41,691 nucleotides of DNA from a virus. Under the pieces are notes generated by a model, which worked only from the letters and a program-made list of their open reading frames with translations, had not been told where the DNA came from and made no database searches. The stretch spans positions 1 through 41,691 of the IMG/VR virus record IMGVR_UViG_3300022200_000111, one strand, 5' to 3'. This document shows positions 22,380 to 29,169 of the stretch, piece by piece. The number at the start of each line of letters is the position of its first letter. Within the stretch, counting starts at the first letter, position 1. Position numbers and translations under genes: made by a program.

Positions 22380-22413
22380 CAGCATGGGAGTTCGAATCTC
22401 CCCGCCCCTACCA
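22330..22413 (+). tRNA. tRNA-Leu(UAG)
   Basis: Acceptor GGGGGCG/CGCCCCT, anticodon arm TCAGC-TTTAGGT-GCTGA, short class II variable arm, T-loop TTCGAAT, CCA encoded. Overlapped by the end of the HNH gene. Confidence 0.92.
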
Positions 22414-22549
22414 AAATTTATGAACTATGATGATAATTTTTTTGATCTGGATGAACGTATAAAATACGATCTAGGTAGTGACTAGATAGAGGTGGTGGCG
22501 AACCTTGATAGCGAAGGACCATCACTGGTTCAAATGTTGCTGGTTCTCG

Positions 22550-22605
22550 GGGGAGTGAATGGGAGGTGAAGGTGATCGCACCGAATCCGATGAAAGACAC
22601 TCCCC
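22550..22605 (+). ncRNA. Hairpin closed by GGGGAGTG/CACTCCCC
   Basis: A perfect 8-bp stem (22550-22557 with 22598-22605) encloses GGTG-ATCG-CACC. Part of a gene-free stretch 22414-22619 in which I see no convincing tRNA or ORF. Confidence 0.45.
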
Positions 22606-22619
22606 ACTGAAACATACAC

Positions 22620-22648
22620 TTGACAGTTTATACTCGGTAGCGTATATG
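22620..22648 (+). promoter_or_regulatory. Strong early-type promoter
   Basis: TTGACA (22620-22625), 17 bp, TATATG (22643-22648), 30 bases before a 51-codon gene. No clear start-masking repeat found here. Confidence 0.78.
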
Positions 22649-22677
22649 TAGATCATAGACATTGTAAGGAGATTGTT

Positions 22678-22833
22678 ATGCGTAACGGCTATACTAAACT
22701 TTCTAATTATGGTCCCGGTGGTCGCACTTGCACTTGTTGCGGGCCATCACCCAAGCAGCGTCCCCACCATGATCGTATGGTTAAGCGCCGTGATCGGCAA
22801 ATTGTCGCCAAGGAAATTCAAGAATACCCATAG
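22678..22833 (+). CDS. Small Cys-rich protein, 51 aa
   Basis: RTCTCCGPSPKQRPHHDR (16-33) has CxCC followed by HH, a possible zinc site, and the rest is very basic (MVKRRDRQIVAKE). AAGGAG before the ATG and a strong promoter argue for a real, well-expressed gene. May bind nucleic acid. Its TAG stop shares two bases with tRNA-Val. Confidence 0.65.
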   Translation: MRNGYTKLSNYGPGGRTCTCCGPSPKQRPHHDRMVKRRDRQIVAKEIQEYP

Positions 22834-22906
22834 TCGGTTAGCTCAGAGGCAGAGCATCTGTTTTACATACAGAGGGTCGGGATTTCGAAATTCCCACTGA
22901 CTACCA
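22832..22906 (+). tRNA. tRNA-Val(UAC)
   Basis: Acceptor AGTCGGT/ACTGACT, anticodon arm TCTGT-TTTACAT-ACAGA, CCA encoded. The first two bases are part of the preceding stop codon. Confidence 0.94.
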
Positions 22907-22908
22907 AA

Positions 22909-23010
22909 TTTAGAGAGCGTTAAAAAGCTACGGGGAGATTAATTACCTTCCCTTCCCACCAACAGGGAGATTTCCAGTAGGCCGGATACTGGACGATGGT
23001 TGGCTCTAAA
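22909..23010 (+). ncRNA. Structured spacer RNA after tRNA-Val
   Basis: TTTAGAG (22909-22915) pairs with CTCTAAA (23004-23010); TCCAGT/ACTGGA forms an inner hairpin (about 22972-22993). No ORF. Confidence 0.38.
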
Positions 23011-23050
23011 ACCAATACCCTTTTGTTAGCATAAACTCTAAGGAATTCCC

Positions 23051-23596
23051 ATGTCGAAATATGTTAGTATTCTCAGTGAAGACGGCCATGTGGTCGATAT
23101 CGACCATGTATATGATGCAATGATAAACATTGATCCAATACACCATCTTATCCACGAAGGAAAATTTTTCGGAACTTATATGCAGGACATTTCAGTCGCC
23201 AATGACGGGAAGCTTGAAATGTACATTATCGTGGGATCATCCCCAATGCATGTACGGGTCACAGGTGTAACTGGTGGATTTGGGACACTGGAAATGTTCG
23301 AAGGAAGCACTGCATCCTCAAACGGCACTCCATTGGTACTAACCAATCGTAACAGGTTGTCATCAAACACCGCCGATGGCACAGTATATAGTGAGCCGAC
23401 CGTGACGGGGGATGGCACCGCAATATACAAAACTCTTATCATAGGGGGGTCCGGACCCAAATCGACTGGCGGCATTTCTGCTGGTGGGTATGAAGAATAT
23501 ATTTTCAATCCCGGTGAAGCATATTTGGTAAGAATCACCAATCTGGCGGGTAACAATCAGCCGCTATCACTGGAATTGAATTTTTACGAAGTCTAA
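23051..23596 (+). CDS. Putative virion structural protein
   Basis: 181 residues, beta-rich. VRVTGVTGGFGTLEMFEG, TLIIGGSGPKSTGGISAGG and FNPGEAYLVRITNLAGNNQP resemble a family of phage head or neck accessory proteins with a beta-sandwich fold. AAGGAA site. It lies alone among tRNAs. The structural role is inferred from family resemblance only. Confidence 0.55.
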   Translation: MSKYVSILSEDGHVVDIDHVYDAMINIDPIHHLIHEGKFFGTYMQDISVANDGKLEMYIIVGSSPMHVRVTGVTGGFGTLEMFEGSTASSNGTPLVLTNRNRLSSNTADGTVYSEPTVTGDGTAIYKTLIIGGSGPKSTGGISAGGYEEYIFNPGEAYLVRITNLAGNNQPLSLELNFYEV

Positions 23597-23613
23597 ACCC
23601 AATACCCTTTATT

Positions 23614-23689
23614 GGGGCTGTAGCTCACTTGGGAGAGCGCCTGCTTTGCAAGCAGGAGGTAGTCGGTTCGATCCCGTCCAGCTCCACCA
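23614..23689 (+). tRNA. tRNA-Ala(UGC)
   Basis: Acceptor GGGGCTG/CAGCTCC, anticodon arm CCTGC-TTTGCAA-GCAGG, T-loop TTCGATC, CCA encoded. Confidence 0.95.
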
Positions 23690-23697
23690 AACTTTAT

Positions 23698-23767
23698 GGC
23701 GGGGATAAAAGGTTATCTGTGTGTGACACTACGCACCTAGCAGTTTCAAATGCTGCCCCTGCCACCA
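23698..23767 (+). tRNA. tRNA-like element with reduced D-arm and 8-base anticodon loop
   Basis: Acceptor GGCGGGG/CCCTGCC, T-arm GCAGT-TTCAAAT-GCTGC and CCA are canonical. The D-arm is ATAA-AAGG-TTAT, and the anticodon arm GTGTG/CGCAC carries the 8-base loop TGACACTA without T33. Decoding ability is doubtful. Confidence 0.55.
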
Positions 23768-23785
23768 AAATCAAAGGCTTATATC

Positions 23786-24220
23786 ATGTTCAGTCCAGAA
23801 AGTATTGCGAAAATTGAAAAGGTCAAAAACGCCAAATATGTTGGCACCTATGATTTGGATCGTGGATCGATGGACGTGACTATCAGTGGCCCGGTGTTCT
23901 ATGTGGAGAACCCTGACGTGTCACAAGGCCATAGTAATTATTTCGCACTCTTCTATGATATGACAGGTCAACTGCTTATCACTGGTGCCAGTCACTTGAC
24001 CGAAAAGAAATATCCTGCTATTAAGTTTGGCGAGGATGATTATCTGGTTTCTCGGGGAAGACATGATTGTGTGACTAGGGACGGTGCCATGCTTGATGGT
24101 GGTGGTTCTGGATACACTAGAACCAAACCAGACCATCCAATCACGCACTGGATGCGTATTGTTGATGGTAAAGAAGTTTTTGAGGAGTTTGATTATGGAC
24201 AATCTAGTTACCGGACTTAA
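23786..24220 (+). CDS. Hypothetical protein
   Basis: 144 residues, MFSPESIAKIEKVKNAKYVG start, beta-rich (VTISGPVFYVENPD), not recognised. Begins 19 bases after the tRNA-like element and overlaps the next gene by 26 bases. Confidence 0.65.
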   Translation: MFSPESIAKIEKVKNAKYVGTYDLDRGSMDVTISGPVFYVENPDVSQGHSNYFALFYDMTGQLLITGASHLTEKKYPAIKFGEDDYLVSRGRHDCVTRDGAMLDGGGSGYTRTKPDHPITHWMRIVDGKEVFEEFDYGQSSYRT

Positions 24221-24617
24221 GCAGCACATTCGAGGCGCTCGTGTTCTTCGGGAGACGGATATCGCAATAAAGCTGAATACGGTCCTGTCCGAGGCTCAGG
24301 CCATCGCCAAGGCCGAACTCAGAGAACTTACTGAGGATGACGTGTCCAAGACGGCAGAGAAGTTCATTCGAAATCTTCGGAAGACTCTTGACGTGGTTAC
24401 AGACCCTGTTGTTGAGGCCAGTATATTTGAAGAGATCGAGTTATATCACGATTATGTGATTGTCGATCCATTGGCATCTTTGAGCCTGATAGAACTGATC
24501 GAGCATTTCAGTGCTGAGAACGAGAACGCTCACGAAAAGAAAATTGCTGGGTTGGTCATGAGGACTACCAAAGGAAAATATAAGATGGACGAGGTGCTTG
24601 AAGCAATCCGTTCATAG
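24195..24617 (+). CDS. GatB/YqeY-domain-like protein
   Basis: 140 residues. AIKLNTVLSEAQAIAKAELRELTEDDV (about 24-50) and the tail GLVMRTTKGKYKMDEVLEAIRS follow the layout of YqeY proteins, which share a helical domain with the tRNA-binding tail of GatB. That would fit the translation theme, but the resemblance is moderate. ATG 24195 lies in the end of the previous gene. Confidence 0.5.
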   Translation: MDNLVTGLKQHIRGARVLRETDIAIKLNTVLSEAQAIAKAELRELTEDDVSKTAEKFIRNLRKTLDVVTDPVVEASIFEEIELYHDYVIVDPLASLSLIELIEHFSAENENAHEKKIAGLVMRTTKGKYKMDEVLEAIRS

Positions 24618-24633
24618 AACGAGGAATACTTCA

Positions 24634-24861
24634 ATGCATAGAGTCACAGTAGTTACAGCCGAAGGCAAATATTCGATTGATCATTCATATTTTTATGATA
24701 ATCAACTTGAGGAATTCTTTGTCTATATGAATGGTAGGCGACTCCCCAAGAAGGGACCGATTGTCCTTAATGGTGAACTCTGTGAAGTTAGAGATCATAT
24801 TAAGAACATGGTAATCGATATCGCCGGATCGGATGATAGGGTTTCGAAGGTTGGTGCTTAA
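24634..24861 (+). CDS. Small hypothetical protein
   Basis: 75 residues, beta-rich (MHRVTVVTAEGKYSI), not recognised. GAGGAA eight bases before ATG 24634 decides the start. Ends four bases before tRNA-Lys. Confidence 0.6.
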   Translation: MHRVTVVTAEGKYSIDHSYFYDNQLEEFFVYMNGRRLPKKGPIVLNGELCEVRDHIKNMVIDIAGSDDRVSKVGA

Positions 24862-24865
24862 TAAT

Positions 24866-24941
24866 GAGCCGGTAGCTCAGTGGTCAGAGCAGTGGGTTTT
24901 TACCCCATGTGCCGTGGGTTCGACCCCCACCCGGCCCACCA
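24866..24941 (+). tRNA. tRNA-Lys(UUU)
   Basis: Acceptor GAGCCGG/CCGGCCC (one A.C), loop TTTTTAC, T-loop TTCGACC, CCA encoded. Confidence 0.9.
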
Positions 24942-24942
24942 T

Positions 24943-24950
24943 TATAAGTA
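24943..24950 (+). promoter_or_regulatory. Late-type octamer
   Basis: TATAAGTA directly after tRNA-Lys and 30 bases before the next ATG. No masking repeat found. Confidence 0.5.
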
Positions 24951-24980
24951 CTCATATGTCACTAACCTCAAGGATCGACC

Positions 24981-25283
24981 ATGGATTCCATCACTAAAAT
25001 TTACCTTACCGAAGTGTCAGACCTTCACAAGAATGCCGTATTGATTTCAACTCTGATGGATTCGTTTCGCAATTCGAACATCCCATCCCGAGTACTGACC
25101 GGCACGGTTCTTATTGTCGGAGAGTTTGATGAACTGACAAAGTTCCAGAAACATAAGTCGATTGTTTCCGGGATCGTAAAGTCAGCAAGTGATGCTTCCG
25201 GAATAACTATTCGCTTGACTGGGTTCGAGAAAGATGGTAAGTATTCATTCAGAGTTGATACCAATCCTGAAGAAGAAATCTAA
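24981..25283 (+). CDS. Hypothetical protein
   Basis: 100 residues, alpha/beta (MDSITKIYLTEVSDLHKN; GTVLIVGEFDELTKF), not recognised. AAGGA site and a late-type octamer. Confidence 0.65.
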   Translation: MDSITKIYLTEVSDLHKNAVLISTLMDSFRNSNIPSRVLTGTVLIVGEFDELTKFQKHKSIVSGIVKSASDASGITIRLTGFEKDGKYSFRVDTNPEEEI

Positions 25284-25298
25284 ACCGAAAGATTGATT

Positions 25299-25514
25299 AT
25301 GACCAAGGATGAATATACCGATATTATTTGTAGAATGTCACCAGAACAAAAACAAGCACTGAAAATTCATGCTGTGGCCTGTTGTCTTGTGATTGATGCT
25401 GATGCTGGTTCCGCCCCCATATCAGATATTCTTGATGCCGCTATTGCTGCTGAAGAATATCGTAGCTGGTGGCCTCATGCCAAACTGCACATTTCTCTGG
25501 GTGATAAGACATGA
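25299..25514 (+). CDS. Small hypothetical protein
   Basis: 71 residues, helical, MTKDEYTDIICRMSPEQKQAL, not recognised. Overlaps the next gene by four bases. Confidence 0.55.
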   Translation: MTKDEYTDIICRMSPEQKQALKIHAVACCLVIDADAGSAPISDILDAAIAAEEYRSWWPHAKLHISLGDKT

Positions 25515-25768
25515 TTATTTCGGCACTCGTATCGTTGACACTGGTTCAGGCAATCTCGCCCCCAGAAATTAAAACCGAATGGCTGCACCAATGCACTAAT
25601 GGTATGTCTTCGGTAACAATTGCTTCGGACAGTCCCGTAGTCTGGGAAGATGGTAGTTATGTCATCGAAGATGTTATTCTTGTCACCGGAGATCGAGTTG
25701 ATAGAATTGTCTTGACAGGAGCAAATTGGTCCTGTATATCTATTCAAGACTTGGGTGATCCTGCCTAA
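25511..25768 (+). CDS. Small exported protein
   Basis: 85 residues with a short hydrophobic N-terminus (IISALVSLTLVQAIS, cleavage possible near 15) and two Cys in the mature part (C28, C75). Probably periplasmic; unknown role. Starts at ATGA overlap. Confidence 0.55.
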   Translation: MIISALVSLTLVQAISPPEIKTEWLHQCTNGMSSVTIASDSPVVWEDGSYVIEDVILVTGDRVDRIVLTGANWSCISIQDLGDPA

Positions 25769-25785
25769 CTGATTGGAGATTTGTT

Positions 25786-26049
25786 ATGAAAAATATTTTG
25801 CTTATTGGCGTTGTTGCATTGGCCCTTGCTGCCTGTACAGCTCCCGACAAAGCCCATCTGGCCCTTGAGGCTGCCGGGTATAGTGAAATTGAGTTGACCG
25901 GTTGGGATATGTGGGGCTGTGGTGAGGATGATACCTACTCTGATGGTTTCGTTGCCACTGGCCCTACAGGTACCCGAGTTCGGGGTGTGGTCTGCACAGG
26001 TCTTTTGTTTAAAGGCTCTACTGTTCGAGTTCATGAACGAGTTCAGTAA
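25786..26049 (+). CDS. Small lipoprotein
   Basis: 87 residues. MKNILLIGVVALALAAC is a signal peptide with lipobox LAAC; the lipidated cysteine would be C17. Two more Cys could form a disulphide. TTGGAG site. Phage lipoproteins are often lysis (Rz1-like) or superinfection-exclusion proteins, but this one has no proline-rich Rz1 pattern. Confidence 0.7.
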   Translation: MKNILLIGVVALALAACTAPDKAHLALEAAGYSEIELTGWDMWGCGEDDTYSDGFVATGPTGTRVRGVVCTGLLFKGSTVRVHERVQ

Positions 26050-26058
26050 TAGAATTAT

Positions 26059-26133
26059 TGGTGAGTAGCAATCTAGGTGATCGCGTTCGGCTGTTAACCG
26101 AAAATAAGGTGAGTTCGAATCTCACCTCACCAG
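26059..26133 (+). tRNA. tRNA-Asn(GUU)
   Basis: Acceptor TGGTGAG/CTCACCA, anticodon arm TTCGG-CTGTTAA-CCGAA, T-loop TTCGAAT, discriminator G. CCA is not encoded (GCAT follows). Confidence 0.92.
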
Positions 26134-26139
26134 CATAGG

Positions 26140-26196
26140 GAGCATAGGAAGTATAAGTAGTCCTGATGGGTAAACCTACGGATACTTCCTATGCTC
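26140..26196 (+). promoter_or_regulatory. 15-bp hairpin with late octamer masking the GIY-YIG start codon
   Basis: GAGCATAGGAAGTAT (26140-26154) is complementary to ATACTTCCTATGCTC (26182-26196), which contains the ATG at 26191. TATAAGTA (26152-26159) begins at the end of the first arm, so a late transcript starting near 26165 cannot form the hairpin. Confidence 0.75.
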
Positions 26197-26805
26197 TACA
26201 CAATTTATAAGATCACAAATCTGACTAATTCGAAAGTTTACATTGGTAAGCATCAAACCGAAGATGTTGATGATGATTATGTAGGATCAGGCAAACTGAT
26301 CAAACGGGCCATTGAAAAATATGGGGTTGATAATTTCAGAAAAGAAGTTCTGTTTATCTTTAATAGCGAAGCCGAAATGAATTCTAAAGAGGCCGAACTG
26401 GTCACCGAAGAGTTTTGTGCCAGAGACGATACCTATAATATTTGTCCCGGTGGACAGGGTGGGTTTGGATATATTAATGAAAACGGTTTAAATGTGTATG
26501 TCGATCATCCCAAAGTCGCTAAATTAAATTTGCAGAAAGCAAGAGATCAACATCAAAAACTTCTCGCTATAGATGGCGAATATTCAATTAAAATCTTTAA
26601 GCGAATATCTAATGCTATGATGGGAAACACAAATAGATTAGGTACGAAACATACCGAGCTGGTCAAAACAAAACTCCGTAATCCTAAAAATCAGGGAACC
26701 GCAAATTCTCAATATGGTACCAAATGGATCACTAACGGCATGTCATCTAAAAAAATAAAAAAGATGGACAAAGTTCCAGATGGATGGTATTATGGTAGAT
26801 GTTAA
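26191..26805 (+). CDS. GIY-YIG homing endonuclease
   Basis: 204 residues. YTIYKITNLTNSKVYIGKH (3-21) holds both signature elements, GSGKL follows, and E69 in SKEAELV is the likely metal ligand. The C-terminal half has NUMOD3-like and TKWITNG...W-x-x-GR elements typical of phage Seg-type enzymes. There is no clear SD, and the start is masked by a hairpin with an internal late octamer. It sits between tRNA-Asn and tRNA-Glu. Confidence 0.9.
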   Translation: MLYTIYKITNLTNSKVYIGKHQTEDVDDDYVGSGKLIKRAIEKYGVDNFRKEVLFIFNSEAEMNSKEAELVTEEFCARDDTYNICPGGQGGFGYINENGLNVYVDHPKVAKLNLQKARDQHQKLLAIDGEYSIKIFKRISNAMMGNTNRLGTKHTELVKTKLRNPKNQGTANSQYGTKWITNGMSSKKIKKMDKVPDGWYYGRC

Positions 26806-26811
26806 AATTAT

Positions 26812-26889
26812 GGAACCTTCTTCTAATTGGAATAGGAAACCACACTTTCAATGTGGATAATGCGAGTTCGAGTCTCGTAGGTTCTACCA
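26812..26889 (+). tRNA. tRNA-Glu(UUC)
   Basis: Acceptor GGAACCT/AGGTTCT, anticodon arm CCACA-CTTTCAA-TGTGG, CCA encoded. Confidence 0.93.
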
Positions 26890-26904
26890 CTTTAAGGAAT
26901 TGTC

Positions 26905-27090
26905 ATGAGTAAATTTTTTGATGAACTTGTTTCATGGCTTCTAGCATGTGTACTCATATGCCTAGCATTAGTTGCTATGTATGTCTTGCTTCATTTTATC
27001 GGAGCGATATTAGTTATGGTCGCCGTGTTTGCAGCGGTAGTTACTGTCCTTCAAATCATAGCCACAGCCCTAGAAAGAATTATGACGTGA
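26905..27090 (+). CDS. Small membrane protein
   Basis: 61 residues, two hydrophobic segments (about 8-30 and 31-54). AAGGAA site. Its stop overlaps the GTG of the phosphatase gene. Confidence 0.65.
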   Translation: MSKFFDELVSWLLACVLICLALVAMYVLLHFIGAILVMVAVFAAVVTVLQIIATALERIMT

Positions 27091-27812
27091 CGATAAAGAA
27101 GTTTGATAAAAATACTGAAGGACGGGACTTCTTTGTTGGTGATCTTCATGGATGTGTAGAACTGCTTGAGGGTGAACTAGCTCGTATCGAATTCGACTAT
27201 GAGAAAGATAGATTGTTCTCGGTTGGTGATCTAGTTGATCGAGGCCCTGATAATGTTGGCACTTTGAAGTTGCTCACTGAACCATGGTTTCATGCCGTCA
27301 TTGGCAATCATGAAGTTATGATGGTCGAGCATTTCCAAGGAGCGCAGACTAACTGGCAGCATTCGTATGGGAAGTGGATCAACGAAGAGGATTACGATCC
27401 GGGAGAAGTGTTCTCGTTGATCGCCCTTGCCGAAGATTTGCCTTTGGGTATCGAGGTTGATACTGATATTGGTAAGATTGGCATTGTTCATGCTGAAGTC
27501 CCCGGCCTTGATTGGTCCCGAGTCGCCAATGCTGTTTGGACTGAACTTACTTGGGGAATTAAGAATGATTTCGATCTGTCCATTTGGTGCCGAGATGTGG
27601 TATTGAATGGCACTACAGTTCCGGTAGACGGTATTGATGTCGTGATCCATGGGCACACGCCAATGAAGCCACATGCCCGAGGAAACCGCGTCTATATCGA
27701 TGTTGGAACATTTCATACAAAAGTGTGTCGTGTGTTTTCGGTCGCTGAACTGAAATCATTACTTGACAATCAAACCGGTGGTGATCTATATAATATGAAT
27801 AAAATTCGATAG
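27087..27812 (+). CDS. PP2A-type serine/threonine protein phosphatase
   Basis: 241 residues from GTG 27087 (GTGA overlap). Metallophosphatase motifs in order: GDLHG, GDLVDRGPD, GNHE, GIVHAEVPG and HGHTP, as in lambda phosphatase and PrpA. It should dephosphorylate phosphoproteins with two metal ions. Possible targets include products of the kinase-like genes, but nothing shows this. The frame is open further upstream, but that would overlap the membrane protein gene. Confidence 0.88.
   Translation: MTIKKFDKNTEGRDFFVGDLHGCVELLEGELARIEFDYEKDRLFSVGDLVDRGPDNVGTLKLLTEPWFHAVIGNHEVMMVEHFQGAQTNWQHSYGKWINEEDYDPGEVFSLIALAEDLPLGIEVDTDIGKIGIVHAEVPGLDWSRVANAVWTELTWGIKNDFDLSIWCRDVVLNGTTVPVDGIDVVIHGHTPMKPHARGNRVYIDVGTFHTKVCRVFSVAELKSLLDNQTGGDLYNMNKIR
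27764..27792 (+). promoter_or_regulatory. Early-type promoter inside end of phosphatase gene
   Basis: TTGACA (27764-27769), 17 bp, TATATA (27787-27792, overlapping TATAAT), about 20 bases before tRNA-Arg. Confidence 0.65.
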
Positions 27813-27817
27813 TATAT

Positions 27818-27893
27818 GGCCCGTTGGTGAAATAGGACATCACGCGAAACTTCTAATTTTGAATACTGGGTTCGAATCCTAGACGGGCTACCA
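27818..27893 (+). tRNA. tRNA-Arg(UCU)
   Basis: Acceptor GGCCCGT/ACGGGCT, anticodon arm CGAAA-CTTCTAA-TTTTG, T-loop TTCGAAT, CCA encoded. Confidence 0.93.
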
Positions 27894-27909
27894 TTTTGAG
27901 GAGAATATC

Positions 27910-28095
27910 ATGTTTCAGTTTTTGGCATTTATTGGATTTCTTATCAGGTATGAAATCCTAAACCGCATTGGGATTTTCCTATTACTTGGGGGAATTATCC
28001 TTATGTTTGTCGGCCTTAGTGGCTGGGCGGTAGTAGCATTAGTAATGTCAATCATCTTCTCGGTGTTGTCCCTCGCCATTTTGATGTCGTATTAA
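27910..28095 (+). CDS. Small membrane protein
   Basis: 61 residues with three hydrophobic stretches (about 3-12, 20-36 and 38-58). GAGGAG site. Unknown function. Confidence 0.62.
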   Translation: MFQFLAFIGFLIRYEILNRIGIFLLLGGIILMFVGLSGWAVVALVMSIIFSVLSLAILMSY

Positions 28096-28105
28096 AAATA
28101 TCTTT

Positions 28106-28193
28106 GGGTAGGCTTGTGAGACGGTGGACACTGCCAGACTGTAAATCTGGACTCGTATGAGCGCTGGGGGTTCGAATCCCTCCCTACCCACCA
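28106..28193 (+). tRNA. tRNA-Tyr(GUA)
   Basis: Class II bacterial Tyr tRNA: acceptor GGGTAGG/CCTACCC, CCAGA-CTGTAAA-TCTGG, variable arm CTCGTATGAG, CCA encoded. Confidence 0.95.
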
Positions 28194-28201
28194 AATAATA
28201 T

Positions 28202-28276
28202 ATGCCGGTAGCTCAGTGGTAGAGCAGGGGCCTCTTAAGCCTCGTGTCGAGAGTTCAATCCTCTCCCGGCATACCA
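28202..28276 (+). tRNA. tRNA-Lys(CUU)
   Basis: Acceptor ATGCCGG/CCGGCAT, anticodon arm GGGGC-CTCTTAA-GCCTC, T-loop TTCAATC, CCA encoded. Confidence 0.92.
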
Positions 28277-28281
28277 AAATT

Positions 28282-28389
28282 CAGACAGGAGATGTTTATG
28301 TTCGTACCCTTTATTGTCGGTGTTGTTGTAGGTGCCCTAGTCGCTATCGTGATTAGAAGTGTCATGACCATAAACATCTCCTATGTCTG
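28282..28389 (+). repeat. Inverted repeat enclosing a 31-codon ORF
   Basis: GGAGATGTTTATG (28288-28300) is complementary to CATAAACATCTCC (28369-28381), and CAGACA (28282-28287) to TGTCTG (28384-28389), with a two-base bulge: 19 pairs. The left arm is the SD and start codon of the enclosed ORF. Confidence 0.75.
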
Positions 28390-28393
28390 CTAA
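28298..28393 (+). CDS. Small single-pass membrane peptide, 31 aa
   Basis: MFVPFIVGVVVGALVAIVIR then a short polar tail; one hydrophobic segment. AGGAG precedes the ATG, but both are folded in the long inverted repeat around the gene. Could be a toxin-like or regulatory peptide; no family recognised. Confidence 0.5.
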   Translation: MFVPFIVGVVVGALVAIVIRSVMTINISYVC

Positions 28394-28396
28394 TAA

Positions 28397-28476
28397 GTCC
28401 CGGTATACCCTTACGCTACGAACGTATTGAAAGGTTAACTGGATACATGGAGGTTCAAATCCTCTCCGGGACGCCA
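28397..28476 (+). tRNA. Non-canonical tRNA, candidate Arg(ACG)
   Basis: Acceptor GTCCCGG/CCGGGAC, T-arm GGAGG-TTCAAAT-CCTCT and CCA are canonical. TTACG-CTACGAA-CGTAT is a good anticodon arm (ACG), but only seven bases separate it from the acceptor, so there is no D-arm, and the variable region is about 21 bases. Confidence 0.55.
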
Positions 28477-28495
28477 ATTTAAAGTGAGTATAGTA

Positions 28496-28903
28496 ATGAG
28501 GAATGTTAGAACCAAAGTTCCAACTCTTTATGGGTTTCACCAATATGTTAATGGTCGTCGAGATGACGGAATGTATCCATCCATTGAATATGTCCCGTGT
28601 ATTGATCTAACGATCAAAACATGGATGCGTGATGGGTTGAGACATCGGGATAACGGGCCTGCTATAGAAATGTCTGATGGTCATAAGGAGTGGTGGTTAA
28701 ACGGAGAGTTCCAACGAAGAGAACGTTCGAAGGCATTTCTTGAATGGACCGCAAAGGATAATTGGAATAAGCGCATTCGAGTGACTCAACATTCTGAAGT
28801 ATATCTTGCAGAACGTGAATATAATCTCCGTAAATTTCTTATAAACTTGAAACGGAAGGTAAAAATGAAATGGGCCAGTGTATTAGCGTCTGTAAAAATG
28901 TAA
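28496..28903 (+). CDS. Small HR-D-N-GPA repeat protein
   Basis: 135 residues. GLRHRDNGPAIEMSDGHKEWWLNGE (H50; the part from HRDNGPA) is a single unit of the repeat that also fills the giant gene at 36936. The C-terminal part is basic and helical. GTGAG precedes ATG 28496. Function of the repeat is unknown. Confidence 0.68.
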   Translation: MRNVRTKVPTLYGFHQYVNGRRDDGMYPSIEYVPCIDLTIKTWMRDGLRHRDNGPAIEMSDGHKEWWLNGEFQRRERSKAFLEWTAKDNWNKRIRVTQHSEVYLAEREYNLRKFLINLKRKVKMKWASVLASVKM

Positions 28904-29127
28904 TCGCATCCAATAATAGGCGAGAATGGGTTGATCCTCTTCCTCCAATCAGAGTCTCGTCTTCGAAGGCAGGCAAAGTGATCGAACGTGGCCACACTGT
29001 GGGTATCGTCGATAAGGACGGGAACATCGTAGCCACTATCGTATCCTCGACGGACGGCAAGCCTGTTATTAGCTGTGGTGCCAAAGTTGGCATCTTCACT
29101 GAATATGACATTGTTCGCTTGAAGTAG
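28870..29127 (+). CDS. Hypothetical protein
   Basis: 85 residues, beta-rich (RGHTVGIVDKDGNIVATIV; CGAKVGIFTEYDIV), not recognised. Overlaps the previous gene by 34 bases with GGAAGG upstream. Confidence 0.6.
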   Translation: MGQCISVCKNVIASNNRREWVDPLPPIRVSSSKAGKVIERGHTVGIVDKDGNIVATIVSSTDGKPVISCGAKVGIFTEYDIVRLK

Positions 29128-29169
29128 TTGACACCTTCGGTTGTTACGGACTGGATGGGTAGTAACAAA

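Noticed and set aside
22420-22485. 21-codon ORF after tRNA-Leu
   Set aside because: No ribosome-binding site; begins seven bases after the tRNA.
29128-29156. TTGACA before tRNA-Arg(UCG)
   Set aside because: No acceptable -10 element at the right distance.
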